A stretch of 21,802 bases of DNA, from assembly GCA_964542765.1 (NCBI GenBank), contig CAZIVO010000057.1:1-21802 (forward strand). The letters are read 5' to 3'. Under the pieces are notes generated by a model. It did not search any database. It saw only the letters and a list, made by a program, of their open reading frames with translations, and was not told the origin of the DNA. Below are positions 7,593 through 15,385 of the stretch, piece by piece. Position numbers and translations under genes: made by a program. The number at the start of each line of letters is the position of its first letter. The first letter of the stretch is position 1. The DNA comes from CAZIVO01 sp964542765. GTDB taxonomy: Bacteria; Planctomycetota; UBA1135; UBA2386.

Positions 7593-8930
7593 TCAGGAAT
7601 CCATCGCCGCGCAGGCCTCACCCAGGATGGACAAGGCTTCATCGATCTCCGCCTCACCGACGGTCAAGGCCGGCGAGATGCGCAAGACATTGCCATGCAA
7701 GCCTCCCTTGCCAATCAAGAGGCCGCGCTGCTTCGCCTCTTCGAACAATCGACCGGTCGCAGCACTGTCTGGCGTACGGTCGCCTGCGGTCTCGTCCACG
7801 ACCAGTTCAATGGCCTGCATCAGTCCCTTGCCGCGAACATCGCCCAGTTTCTTCGGGTGCCGACGCTTGAGTTCCTCCAGGCCGGCCCGGAAACGGTCAC
7901 CATTGGCCTCGGAGTTGGCCAGAAGCTCTTCCTCTTCGATCACATCGAGCGTTGCATTCGCAGCCGCGCAGGAGATCGGATTACCGCCAAAGGTCGAGAT
8001 CGTCATCTTCTGAAAGGCATCAGCGATCTCGGGAGTGGCGATGGTAGCGGCGATCGGCATGCCATTAGCGATACCCTTGGCCATGGTCATGATTTCGGGA
8101 TCCACACCCCAATGCTCGATCCCGAACATCTTGCCACCGGTCCGGCCAAAGCCGGTCTGCACCTCATCACAGATGAAGACGCCACCGTGCTTGCGGACGA
8201 TGTCGACGACAATCTGGAAATACTCCGGCGGCGGTACGATGAAGCCTCCCACGCCCTGGATCGGTTCCGCCAGAAAGGCCGCGACCTTGCCAGTGGTCGT
8301 GGTCGCGATCAGTTCCTCCACATCGCGGGCGCACTGCACATTGCACTCCGGATAGGTCTGACCAAAGGGACAACGATAGCAATAGGGCGATACCGCATGC
8401 CGGACCGACGCCACCTGGGCCGGCACCGCTCGCCAAGGCGCATGGCCCGTAAGAGCCTGGGCGAGGGTCCCCCGACCGGAATATCCATGGCGCAAGGCGA
8501 TGATCTCCAGCGACTGGGTGAACACCTGCGCGAGGATCACCGCGGTGTCATCGGCGTCGGTCCCCGAAGCCGTGAAAATCGATTTCTCCAGACGCCCGGG
8601 GGTGATCTTCGCCAAACGCTCGGCCAGTTCCACCACCGGTGCCGTCGGATACAAGGAAGAGACGTGCCCCAGTCGATCGATCTGCGCCTTCACCGGCGCT
8701 GTCACCCTGTCGTCACAGTGGCCGATCGATACGGTGAGGATGCCACCGAAAAAGTCGAGGTATTCCCTGCCATCCACATCCTTGAGCCGAAGCCCCTTGC
8801 CCGAATCGAGAACGACGGGATCGGCGTAGTAATTGGCAACCGCTGGCAGCATGTATTGCTGATGCTTGTCGCGAATTTCCTGGGCGGAGCCAGCCGAGTT
8901 CGCTTCAGGCCCATCGACCACATCTGTCAT
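7593..8930 (-). CDS. Class III PLP aminotransferase (beta-alanine/3-aminoisobutyrate type)
   Basis: This 445-residue class III aminotransferase resembles the AGXT2/PYD4 group. The DEVQTGFGR segment supplies D255, which would bind the PLP pyridine nitrogen, and K285 in MTMAKGIANG is the predicted Schiff-base lysine. FGGNPISCAAANATLDVI and DVRGKGLM near the C-terminus are also family-typical. In context it should transaminate beta-alanine or 3-aminoisobutyrate to malonate or methylmalonate semialdehyde. A four-cysteine segment (C184, C187, C196, C200) resembles a feature of a bacterial AGXT2-like subgroup and might bind a metal. The usual SGTEANE phosphate-loop motif reads SGTDADD here (see findings). 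The ATG overlaps the dihydropyrimidinase TGA (ATGA). The exact amino donor and acceptor are inferred from the operon. Confidence 0.9.
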   Translation of the reverse strand: MTDVVDGPEANSAGSAQEIRDKHQQYMLPAVANYYADPVVLDSGKGLRLKDVDGREYLDFFGGILTVSIGHCDDRVTAPVKAQIDRLGHVSSLYPTAPVVELAERLAKITPGRLEKSIFTASGTDADDTAVILAQVFTQSLEIIALRHGYSGRGTLAQALTGHAPWRAVPAQVASVRHAVSPYCYRCPFGQTYPECNVQCARDVEELIATTTTGKVAAFLAEPIQGVGGFIVPPPEYFQIVVDIVRKHGGVFICDEVQTGFGRTGGKMFGIEHWGVDPEIMTMAKGIANGMPIAATIATPEIADAFQKMTISTFGGNPISCAAANATLDVIEEEELLANSEANGDRFRAGLEELKRRHPKKLGDVRGKGLMQAIELVVDETAGDRTPDSAATGRLFEEAKQRGLLIGKGGLHGNVLRISPALTVGEAEIDEALSILGEACAAMDS

Positions 8931-10306
8931 GACAGGACCTTCCTTTCGAGGAAGCGCCCGGCTCCCCTCTCAACCTTCAAATCACCATTCGCAAACTGAA
9001 CCCGGCCGTTACAGATGACATGCGACGGCGATCCCTTTACCTCGAAACCCTCAAAGATGCTGCGGTCGCAGCGATGACGGTGACTGCTTGCCGAAATCGT
9101 TGAAGTCGCATCGGGATCCCAAACCACGATGTCCGCGTCCGAACCCACGGCAATGGCACCCTTGCGAGGGTAGAGGCCGAAGATCTTGGCCGCCTGCGTG
9201 GAAGTCAAGTCCACAAACTCGCAGCGCGAAAGACGCCCTGTGGAGACACCATGCGTCCAGAGCAATGACAATCGGTTCTCGATGCCAGCAGCACCATTGG
9301 GGATCTTGCGGAAGTCATCCTTGCCCATGTCTTTTTGCCCATGAAGGTTGAAGGGGCAATGATCGGTCGCGACCGTCTGCAGAACGCCCGATTGCAGAGC
9401 ATTCCACAGGATCTCCTGGTGCCCCTTCGGGCGGATCGGCGGGGACATCACGTAGGCCGCCCCTTCGAACTCTGGCTTGTCGTAGACCGAATCATCCAGC
9501 AACAAGTACTGGGTGCAGGTCTCGCCATAGACGCGCGCCCCCTCCATCCGCGCCCTGGCAATAGCCTCGACCGACTCCTTGCAGGTGACATGAACCACGT
9601 AGAGGGGCTCTTGCGTCATCCGGCTCAACATGATCGCGCGGCCGGTGGCCTCGCCCTCGACCAGTGGCGGACGAGAAAGAGCGTGGTATCTGGGTCCGGT
9701 CTTGCCCTCCGCGATCAGTCTCTCCTGGAGTTCTACGACCATGTCCCCATGCTCGGCATGCACGGTCACCAGCCCGCCAAGTTCCCTGGCAGTGACCATC
9801 ACCTTGATCAACTCCGGGTCATCCACGCCGATCGCACCGCGATACGCCATGAAGGTCTTGAAGGACGTGATCCCTTCCTCTTCGACACATCGGCGCATCC
9901 AATCCTTGGTCTGGTCACCCCACCAGGTGACCGCCATGTGGAACGCGTAATCGGCAACAGCCTTGGCCGCCTTGTCGTGCCAGGCACCCAGAGCATCCAT
10001 GAGATCTTCGTTCCGGGCCGGGATCACGAAATCGATGATCGAGGTGGTTCCGCCAGCGATGCCGGCAGCAGTTCCGGTTTCGAAATCATCGGAAGCCACC
10101 GTGCCCATGAAGGGCAATTCCATGTGAACGTGCGGATCCAGACCACCGGGAAAGACGAACTGACCCGATGCATCGATGACCTCATCGCCGCTGGAACCCT
10201 CAAGTTCCGGACCAACAGCAATGATCTTGTCACCATCACAGTAGACATCGCCGCGGCGCTCATCGAGCGCCGTGACGATCGTGCCGTTCTTGATCAAAAT
10301 ACTCAT
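8927..10306 (-). CDS. hydA: Dihydropyrimidinase / D-hydantoinase family
   Basis: This 459-residue cyclic amidohydrolase opens dihydrouracil to N-carbamoyl-beta-alanine (and dihydrothymine likewise). All ligands of the binuclear zinc site are present: H59 and H61 in DPHVHME, K150 in SFKTFMAYRG (the lysine to be carboxylated), H183 in VHAEHGD, H239 in VVHVTCKES and D315 in VATDHCPF. This spacing matches characterised D-hydantoinases almost residue for residue. GSDADIVVWDP near the C-terminus is the usual urease-superfamily ending. The ATG at 10306 is preferred because GGAG lies about 10 nt upstream; an in-frame GTG at 10321 would add five residues and abut the previous stop. The gene follows beta-ureidopropionase by 15 nt and overlaps the aminotransferase by 4 nt. 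Side activity on hydantoins is typical of the family. Confidence 0.95.
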   Translation of the reverse strand: MSILIKNGTIVTALDERRGDVYCDGDKIIAVGPELEGSSGDEVIDASGQFVFPGGLDPHVHMELPFMGTVASDDFETGTAAGIAGGTTSIIDFVIPARNEDLMDALGAWHDKAAKAVADYAFHMAVTWWGDQTKDWMRRCVEEEGITSFKTFMAYRGAIGVDDPELIKVMVTARELGGLVTVHAEHGDMVVELQERLIAEGKTGPRYHALSRPPLVEGEATGRAIMLSRMTQEPLYVVHVTCKESVEAIARARMEGARVYGETCTQYLLLDDSVYDKPEFEGAAYVMSPPIRPKGHQEILWNALQSGVLQTVATDHCPFNLHGQKDMGKDDFRKIPNGAAGIENRLSLLWTHGVSTGRLSRCEFVDLTSTQAAKIFGLYPRKGAIAVGSDADIVVWDPDATSTISASSHRHRCDRSIFEGFEVKGSPSHVICNGRVQFANGDLKVERGAGRFLERKVLS

Positions 10307-10321
10307 CGATTCGCTCTCCAC

Positions 10322-11194
10322 TCAGGGCAGAAGATCCATCATCTCCCCGTAGGTCTCCGGTCGCCGATCTCGATAAAATTGCCAGACCCGGCGCACCTCC
10401 TCGATCATCTCGAGATCCATGTCAGCCACCAGCAACTCATCCTTGTCTTCCGATGCTTCGGCCAGGAAGTTGCCGCGCGGATCAACGAAGTAACTACTGC
10501 CGTAGAACCGCCCAAGATCCCAGGGTGCTTCCGTGCCGACGCGATTGCTGCAGCCCATGAAGTAGCCGTTGGCAACAGCGTGAGCAGGCTGCTCCAGCTT
10601 CCACAGGTATTGCGAAAGACCCGCTACCGTTGCCGAAGGGTTGAACACGATCTCGGCTCCATTCAGACCCAAAAGGCGGGCTCCCTCCGGAAAGTGTCGG
10701 TCGTAGCAGATGTAGACTCCTACCCTGGCATAGCGAGTTTCGAAGACCGGATATCCGAGATTGCCGGGCTTGAAGAAAAACTTCTCCCAGAACCCGGATG
10801 TGTGGGGAATGTGGTTCTTGCGGTACTTGCCCAGGTAATTCCCGTCGGCATCGATCACCGCCGCCGAGTTGTAGTAGACCCCGGCCTGCTCACGCTCGTA
10901 GACGGGTACGACCAGCACCATCTCGTACTTCTTCGCATATGGCGCCAAGGCCTCCGTGGTCGGTCCCGGGATCGACTCGGCAGCATCGTACCAGCGCGGG
11001 TCCTGGCCCGGACAGAAGTAAGGGGTATTGAACACCTCCTGCAGACACAGGATCTGCACTCCCTGCTCACCCGCCTGCTCGATGAACGGGATGTGCTTGT
11101 CGAACATGGCCGCAGTGATCTCCTCGACCGCTCGACTCTCGTCATTGATCGGGTTCGAGCACTGGATCAGTCCACCTTTCACGATACGCGCCAT
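10322..11194 (-). CDS. Beta-ureidopropionase (nitrilase superfamily)
   Basis: This 290-residue carbon-nitrogen hydrolase should convert N-carbamoyl-beta-alanine to beta-alanine, CO2 and NH3, the third step of reductive pyrimidine degradation. The nitrilase triad is complete: E53 (LCLQEVF), K126 (GKYRKNHIPH) and C163 (YICYDRHFPEG). Segments such as NGAEIVFNPSATV, NRVGTE and GRFYGSSYF resemble animal and plant beta-ureidopropionases more than N-carbamoylputrescine amidases, the main alternative. It is shorter than the eukaryotic enzymes (about 385-390 residues) because it lacks their N-terminal extension. A strong GAGGAGG precedes the ATG. It lies 13 nt after the semialdehyde dehydrogenase gene and 15 nt before the dihydropyrimidinase start, well inside the operon. 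Confidence 0.92.
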   Translation of the reverse strand: MARIVKGGLIQCSNPINDESRAVEEITAAMFDKHIPFIEQAGEQGVQILCLQEVFNTPYFCPGQDPRWYDAAESIPGPTTEALAPYAKKYEMVLVVPVYEREQAGVYYNSAAVIDADGNYLGKYRKNHIPHTSGFWEKFFFKPGNLGYPVFETRYARVGVYICYDRHFPEGARLLGLNGAEIVFNPSATVAGLSQYLWKLEQPAHAVANGYFMGCSNRVGTEAPWDLGRFYGSSYFVDPRGNFLAEASEDKDELLVADMDLEMIEEVRRVWQFYRDRRPETYGEMMDLLP

Positions 11195-11207
11195 CGCTCG
11201 CCTCCTC

Positions 11208-12656
11208 TCAGTTCCACCGACTCATCAGGACCTTGCGGTCGGTATAAAAATCGAAAGCCTCCCGACCATGCGCCTTGAGATCCCCAAAGAACGAACCCTT
11301 GGCACCACCAAAGCTGAAATAGGACATAGGTGCCGGAACACCGATATTGACCGCCGCCATGCTGGCCTCGACCTCGTACTTGAACTGCCTCGCCGCCTTA
11401 CCGCTGGTAGTGAAGATCGAGGAAGCGTTGGCCAACGGTTGCTGTGCAATGATCGCCATCGCATCATCGAGCGAATCTGCCTTCATGATGCACAGGACCG
11501 GGCCAAAGATCTCTTCCTTGCCAATCACCATTTCCGGCGTGACCTGATCGAAGAGGCAAGGACCCACGAAGAAACCGCCGTCCGGCTGCTGATTCTGCCG
11601 CCCATCGTGAATGAGTTCAGCCCCTTCACTGATCCCCTGCTCGACATAACCCAGCACCTTGTCGCGATGACTCGCCGAGATGACAGGCCCCATGGTAATG
11701 CCTTCCTGAAGCCCATCGCCCACCCGGATCTCCTGCGCACATCGCCTGAGCCCATCCCGTAGCCACTCATGGCTGTCACCAACAGCCAGCGCAATGCTGC
11801 CGGCGAGACAGCGCTCGCCCGCACACCCAAAGGCCGACGCTGCGATCGCCTGAGACGCATGCTCGCGGTCTGCATCGGGCATCACCACCATGAAGTTCTT
11901 TGCTCCGCCCAAAGCCTGCACACGTTTGTGCTTGGCTGCTGCGGTCTCGTAGACATATTCGGCTACCGGACTGGAGCCAACAAAAGACACGCCCTTGACC
12001 TGCTCGCTCGACAAGATCGCATCGACCACCTCCTTGTCACCGTTGACGAGATTGAGAACTCCCGGCGGGAATCCCGCTTCCGCGATCAACTCGAACAACA
12101 AGCGCGTGCTCAGCGGAACTTGCTCGGACGGCTTGACGATGAAGGTGTTTCCAGCAGCAACCGCGAAGGGGAAGAACCACATCGGCACCATCGCTGGAAA
12201 GTTGAAGGGGGCAATGCAGGCGAACACGCCCATGGGCTGCCGGATCGCCTGACAGTCGATTCCCCGGGCAACATCCTCGAGAGTCTGCCCCATCATCAAA
12301 CTCGGAGCACCGCAAGCCACCTCGACGCACTCGATACCACGGCGAACACTGCCGCGAGCCTCGGCCAAAGTCTTGCCATGCTCGCGTGTCACGATGGTCG
12401 CCAGATCTTCAGCCCGCTGCTCGAGCAGATGCCTGAGCTCGAACAGATAACGTGCACGCTCGACGGGCGGCGTTACCCGCCACTGCTGATAAGCGCCACA
12501 CGCCGCCTGCACGGCGCGCTCGACATCCTCGGCCGATCCCAGGGGCACCTCGGCCAGGACCTCTTCCGTGGCCGGATTCCAGACGGGCTGATAACGCTGG
12601 GTCTCGGCCTCGATCCACTCGCCCCCCACATGGTTGCGCAAACGCTCGACTGTCAT
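11208..12656 (-). CDS. mmsA: CoA-acylating (methyl)malonate-semialdehyde dehydrogenase
   Basis: This 482-residue aldehyde dehydrogenase is of the MmsA/IolA type, which oxidises and decarboxylates malonate or methylmalonate semialdehyde to acetyl-CoA or propionyl-CoA with NAD+ and CoA. The family hallmark LGGAKNFMVVMPDAD is present. The catalytic cysteine is C283 in AGERCLAGS, and FVGSSPVAEYV fits the NAD-binding region. APFNFPAMVPMWFFPFA and IFGPVLCIM are also characteristic of MmsA. I chose the ATG at 12656, which has GAGGAA about 8 nt upstream, over a frame opening at 12878, because the extra 74 residues are unlike the family and overlap the divergent gene. It is the first gene of the six-gene operon although it catalyses the last step. 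Confidence 0.94.
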   Translation of the reverse strand: MTVERLRNHVGGEWIEAETQRYQPVWNPATEEVLAEVPLGSAEDVERAVQAACGAYQQWRVTPPVERARYLFELRHLLEQRAEDLATIVTREHGKTLAEARGSVRRGIECVEVACGAPSLMMGQTLEDVARGIDCQAIRQPMGVFACIAPFNFPAMVPMWFFPFAVAAGNTFIVKPSEQVPLSTRLLFELIAEAGFPPGVLNLVNGDKEVVDAILSSEQVKGVSFVGSSPVAEYVYETAAAKHKRVQALGGAKNFMVVMPDADREHASQAIAASAFGCAGERCLAGSIALAVGDSHEWLRDGLRRCAQEIRVGDGLQEGITMGPVISASHRDKVLGYVEQGISEGAELIHDGRQNQQPDGGFFVGPCLFDQVTPEMVIGKEEIFGPVLCIMKADSLDDAMAIIAQQPLANASSIFTTSGKAARQFKYEVEASMAAVNIGVPAPMSYFSFGGAKGSFFGDLKAHGREAFDFYTDRKVLMSRWN

Positions 12657-12693
12657 GGCAAGTTCCTCGATACCAAAACGACGAAAACAAATC

Positions 12694-12722
12694 AGCCTAC
12701 CGCAGGGAGGATGGGTGTTCAA
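12694..12722 (-). promoter_or_regulatory. Candidate sigma-70 promoter of the pyrimidine-degradation operon
   Basis: Read on the minus strand, TTGAAC (12722-12717) is followed after 17 bases by TAGGCT (12699-12694), about 38 nt before the mmsA ATG. The -35 matches TTGACA at four of six positions and the -10 matches TATAAT at three of six. It lies in the 136-bp gap between two divergent genes, the only place an operon promoter could sit. The match is weak, so this is a position-supported guess. Confidence 0.35.
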
Positions 12723-12792
12723 TCTTGCCCTCTGTGCAATGTTGATGGCTTTCCACACAGCATATGGACCCTTTGTGGATCGTTGAGTCTGG

Positions 12793-13521
12793 ATGTCGTG
12801 TTCGAACTTCACTAGCCTCACCCGCATGATCCGCCGTGAAACCTCACCCCTTCCCGAATCAGCAGCGAACCCTTGCATCTATCTGGTGGGTGCCCACTCC
12901 ACCGGCAAAACAACCCTGGCGCGCTGGATCCGTGATCAGTACGGCATGCCGATGATCTCCGAGGTTGCCCGGGGTGTGCTGGCCGAGATGGAAGCCCAAC
13001 TCGATACGATGCGCTCCAACGTCGAGCTCGTCAGCCGCTACCAGGCGCAGGTCTTCGAGCGGCAGATCGAAGCCGAGCAGGCGCACCAAGGCTCCTTTGT
13101 TTCCGACCGGGCTTTCTGCAACCTCGCCTATGCCGCGCACCATGCCACCATCCTCTCCGAAGTCGCTCGTGATCCGCGGATGGCTCACTACATGCAGTCG
13201 GTTCGTCAGGGCATCGTCTTCTTCGTCCGGCCACACCGCGAACTTCTGGCATCCGATGGTGTGCGAGAGCGAATGGATTGGGAAGAAGTCCTGCGTATCG
13301 ATGGCATGGTCAAGTTCATGCTCGAGATGTTCGACGTGCCTTACATCCCCATGGCATCCCTGTCGATGCAAGAACGTATCCGCCTGATCGAGAGGGTTCT
13401 GGATCTCGCGGGACTGGAACGGAAGAACATCGAGGGCCCCTATCTGCCCGCTGCCGAGGATGGTGATCACCAGCTCACTCCCGGTGAAAGAGCTGAATGG
13501 TCCGAATCAGCCGCCGACTGA
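12793..13521 (+). CDS. P-loop AAA/NadR-like ATPase or kinase
   Basis: This 242-residue protein has a Walker A motif (GAHSTGKT, residues 33-40) directly after a short beta strand, a DRAFCNLAYA segment (105-114) and a basic DGVRERMD lid-like segment (155-162). This arrangement is seen in the AAA_28 family and in the ribosylnicotinamide-kinase domain of NadR, so a small-molecule (nucleoside-like) kinase is plausible. No DNA-binding or adenylyltransferase domain is present. The ATG at 12793 gives the longest form; an ATG at 12826 is a possible alternative, and neither has a good Shine-Dalgarno. It is transcribed away from the operon, and its last 15 bases overlap the end of the convergent symporter gene. 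The substrate is unknown; a role in NAD or pyrimidine nucleoside salvage would be speculation from context. Confidence 0.8.
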   Translation: MSCSNFTSLTRMIRRETSPLPESAANPCIYLVGAHSTGKTTLARWIRDQYGMPMISEVARGVLAEMEAQLDTMRSNVELVSRYQAQVFERQIEAEQAHQGSFVSDRAFCNLAYAAHHATILSEVARDPRMAHYMQSVRQGIVFFVRPHRELLASDGVRERMDWEEVLRIDGMVKFMLEMFDVPYIPMASLSMQERIRLIERVLDLAGLERKNIEGPYLPAAEDGDHQLTPGERAEWSESAAD

Positions 13522-15030
13522 ATCTCCACGCACGGACAACTCTTCCGTCTCGATATCTCCGCCAGCTACCGCCAGAAATTCATCATCCCCGCCGACACCA
13601 GAGCCACGAGCCGAGACGAGGGCCAAGGCCGCAAGATTCATGACCAGACCGTAGACACCGGCATGGATCGCCCAGGGTCGCCAGCCCGGCATCACAGTGA
13701 AAGCAACAGTGACCACGGTGCCCACCACAAGACCGGCCAAGACCCCCGGACCCGTGACACGACGCGTGTAGAGCGTCACCACAAGCACTGGAGCAAACTG
13801 CACGATTCCTCCGTAGCTCGCCAGCAACAGAGTGACCAGGGAACCTCGATAGGCCATCGCCACCAGATAGCTTGACACGATCACCGCGACCAGAAGCCAG
13901 CGGATCATGTTCCTCTCGGCTACCGGCGTGGTTCGCTTCTTGCCGGCGACCACCATGCCATCGCGCACCGCGATCGAGGCTGCGGCGTGAGCCATGGCAT
14001 CGCCCGACGACATCGATGCTGCCAGGGCACCGGCACAAAACAGCCCGACCAGCAAGGCCGGCACTTCGGGCATGTTCATCAAAAGATGCGGCAGAATTTG
14101 ATCGGCCTTATCGGGAGAGGAACCCTCGAACAAAACTCCGGCAAAGCCGATCAGGAAGATAGGGATCAAGAAGATCTGAAAGGTGGGATAGAGCACCACC
14201 GTCCGACGGATCGTCCGATCATCACGAGCCGAAAAAGCCCGCATGAACAGATGCGGCCAGCAACTGAATCCAATCGTCGAAACAATGACCGCCGTCGTGT
14301 ATTCCCCCCAGTTCCATGGCGCACCCGAAGCGCTCAAACCCGGCGGGTCCAGCAACTCCGGACGCTGGGCAGCGATCTCGGTGAACATCGCACCCACTCC
14401 CCCATACAGTTGATACGGCACCCAAAGACCCAGCGCCCAGGCCAGCACCATCATGAAGATCCCCTGGAAGGTATTGGTCCACCCCACCCCGAGGACTCCG
14501 CTGGCAAGCAGATAGACGAGCACAACCCCGTACACCCCTGCTGCACCCAACCATTCGGGAATCTCCCCATGCGTCACCACGCTGAGGACATAGCCTGCAC
14601 CCTTCATCTGCAGAGCCAGATAGGGCACGAAAGCCGCCACGCTGACCAGCGCCATGATGCCGGCGATGGCGGGCATCTGAAAACGAGCCGCCACCATCTC
14701 CGCCTGTGTGACGAAGCCATATCGACGCCCGACCCGAGCTGCGCGTGGCCCCAGGAAATAGAAGGGGAGAAGGCCGAAAACTCCGTAACCGAGAATGTAG
14801 AGGACGGCAACGCCACGCGAGTAGGCCCAGCCAGGCCCGCCCAGAAAAGCGAAAGCGCTGAACACGGACGCGCCCGTGATGAAGTAGAGCATCACCAAGC
14901 CCAGTGAACGATCACCGGCAACATATCCAGTCGTCGTCTCACTCGCGCGACGCCCGGGCAAGATCCCCAGCACCAGGCAAAGCGCGAGATAGCCGAAGAT
15001 GACCGATAACACGGTGGCCGAATCACCCAT
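13507..15030 (-). CDS. Sodium:solute symporter (SSS family)
   Basis: This 507-residue integral membrane protein has about 13 hydrophobic helices and SSS-family features: FSAFAFLGGPGWAYSRG (residues 57-73), SGVLGVGWTNTFQG (177-190) and AASMSSGDAMAHAA (337-350). In solved SSS structures the region equivalent to the last contributes Ser/Thr ligands to the Na2 site. It would couple uptake of a small organic solute to Na+ entry across the inner membrane. Strong GAGGAGG sits 9 nt before the start, inside the end of the DUF3311 gene 3 nt upstream. That pairing is recurrent for SSS transporters of organic and amino acids. The C-terminal tail is glycine- and acid-rich and soluble. The substrate cannot be read from sequence. 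Confidence 0.9.
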   Translation of the reverse strand: MGDSATVLSVIFGYLALCLVLGILPGRRASETTTGYVAGDRSLGLVMLYFITGASVFSAFAFLGGPGWAYSRGVAVLYILGYGVFGLLPFYFLGPRAARVGRRYGFVTQAEMVAARFQMPAIAGIMALVSVAAFVPYLALQMKGAGYVLSVVTHGEIPEWLGAAGVYGVVLVYLLASGVLGVGWTNTFQGIFMMVLAWALGLWVPYQLYGGVGAMFTEIAAQRPELLDPPGLSASGAPWNWGEYTTAVIVSTIGFSCWPHLFMRAFSARDDRTIRRTVVLYPTFQIFLIPIFLIGFAGVLFEGSSPDKADQILPHLLMNMPEVPALLVGLFCAGALAASMSSGDAMAHAAASIAVRDGMVVAGKKRTTPVAERNMIRWLLVAVIVSSYLVAMAYRGSLVTLLLASYGGIVQFAPVLVVTLYTRRVTGPGVLAGLVVGTVVTVAFTVMPGWRPWAIHAGVYGLVMNLAALALVSARGSGVGGDDEFLAVAGGDIETEELSVRGDSVGG

Positions 15031-15033
15031 CGG

Positions 15034-15249
15034 TCAGCCCTCCTCACCGGTCATGACGTGGTAGAGCAGGACAGCGACAAAACCCACGACCAGCCAGATC
15101 ACGTGCCAGGCCAATGAAAAGGGTAGGCCGAAGATGAAGGGGTAGGTCCGGTCAGCGAACAAGGCGAAACCCGGCCAGATCATCGCCAGTATCGATACAG
15201 CAACCACCAGCGCCAGGCACCACCGCGCAACACGCCTCCAGCCTTCCAT
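15034..15249 (-). CDS. DUF3311 family small membrane protein, symporter partner
   Basis: This 71-residue protein has two hydrophobic helices (about residues 8-27 and 42-64) joined by a short loop with the FGLPFSLAWHVIW segment. The pattern and size fit DUF3311, a small subunit encoded immediately upstream of SSS-family symporters, probably needed for their assembly or activity. The stop lies 3 nt before the symporter ATG and the two share one transcript. No clear Shine-Dalgarno precedes this ATG, unlike the symporter's own. The family assignment rests on length, helix layout and neighbour. Confidence 0.8.
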   Translation of the reverse strand: MEGWRRVARWCLALVVAVSILAMIWPGFALFADRTYPFIFGLPFSLAWHVIWLVVGFVAVLLYHVMTGEEG

Positions 15250-15385
15250 GCGGACAGGTTACCAGACCCATCCCCAGGCCTTTCCGTGCCTTTTCGACAA
15301 GGCCGAACTCATCGAAATCTTCGTCCCGGCAGTAAATCTCCGGCGATCGCAAAATCGAGTTAAACTACCTGTAGAAGGATCTGAA

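Noticed and set aside
9335..11278. 647-residue plus-strand open frame across dihydropyrimidinase and beta-ureidopropionase
   Set aside because: It lies antisense to two well-recognised enzymes with complete active sites, and its translation is His/Arg-rich with no domain pattern.
12752..12779. TCCACA and TGTGGA inverted pair between the divergent mmsA and kinase genes
   Set aside because: Six-base arms with a 16-base spacer can easily occur by chance, and no second copy is seen near the other pathway promoter.
12657..12878. N-terminal extension of the semialdehyde dehydrogenase
   Set aside because: The extra 74 residues are unlike the family, overlap the divergent gene, and a good ribosome-binding site precedes the ATG at 12656.
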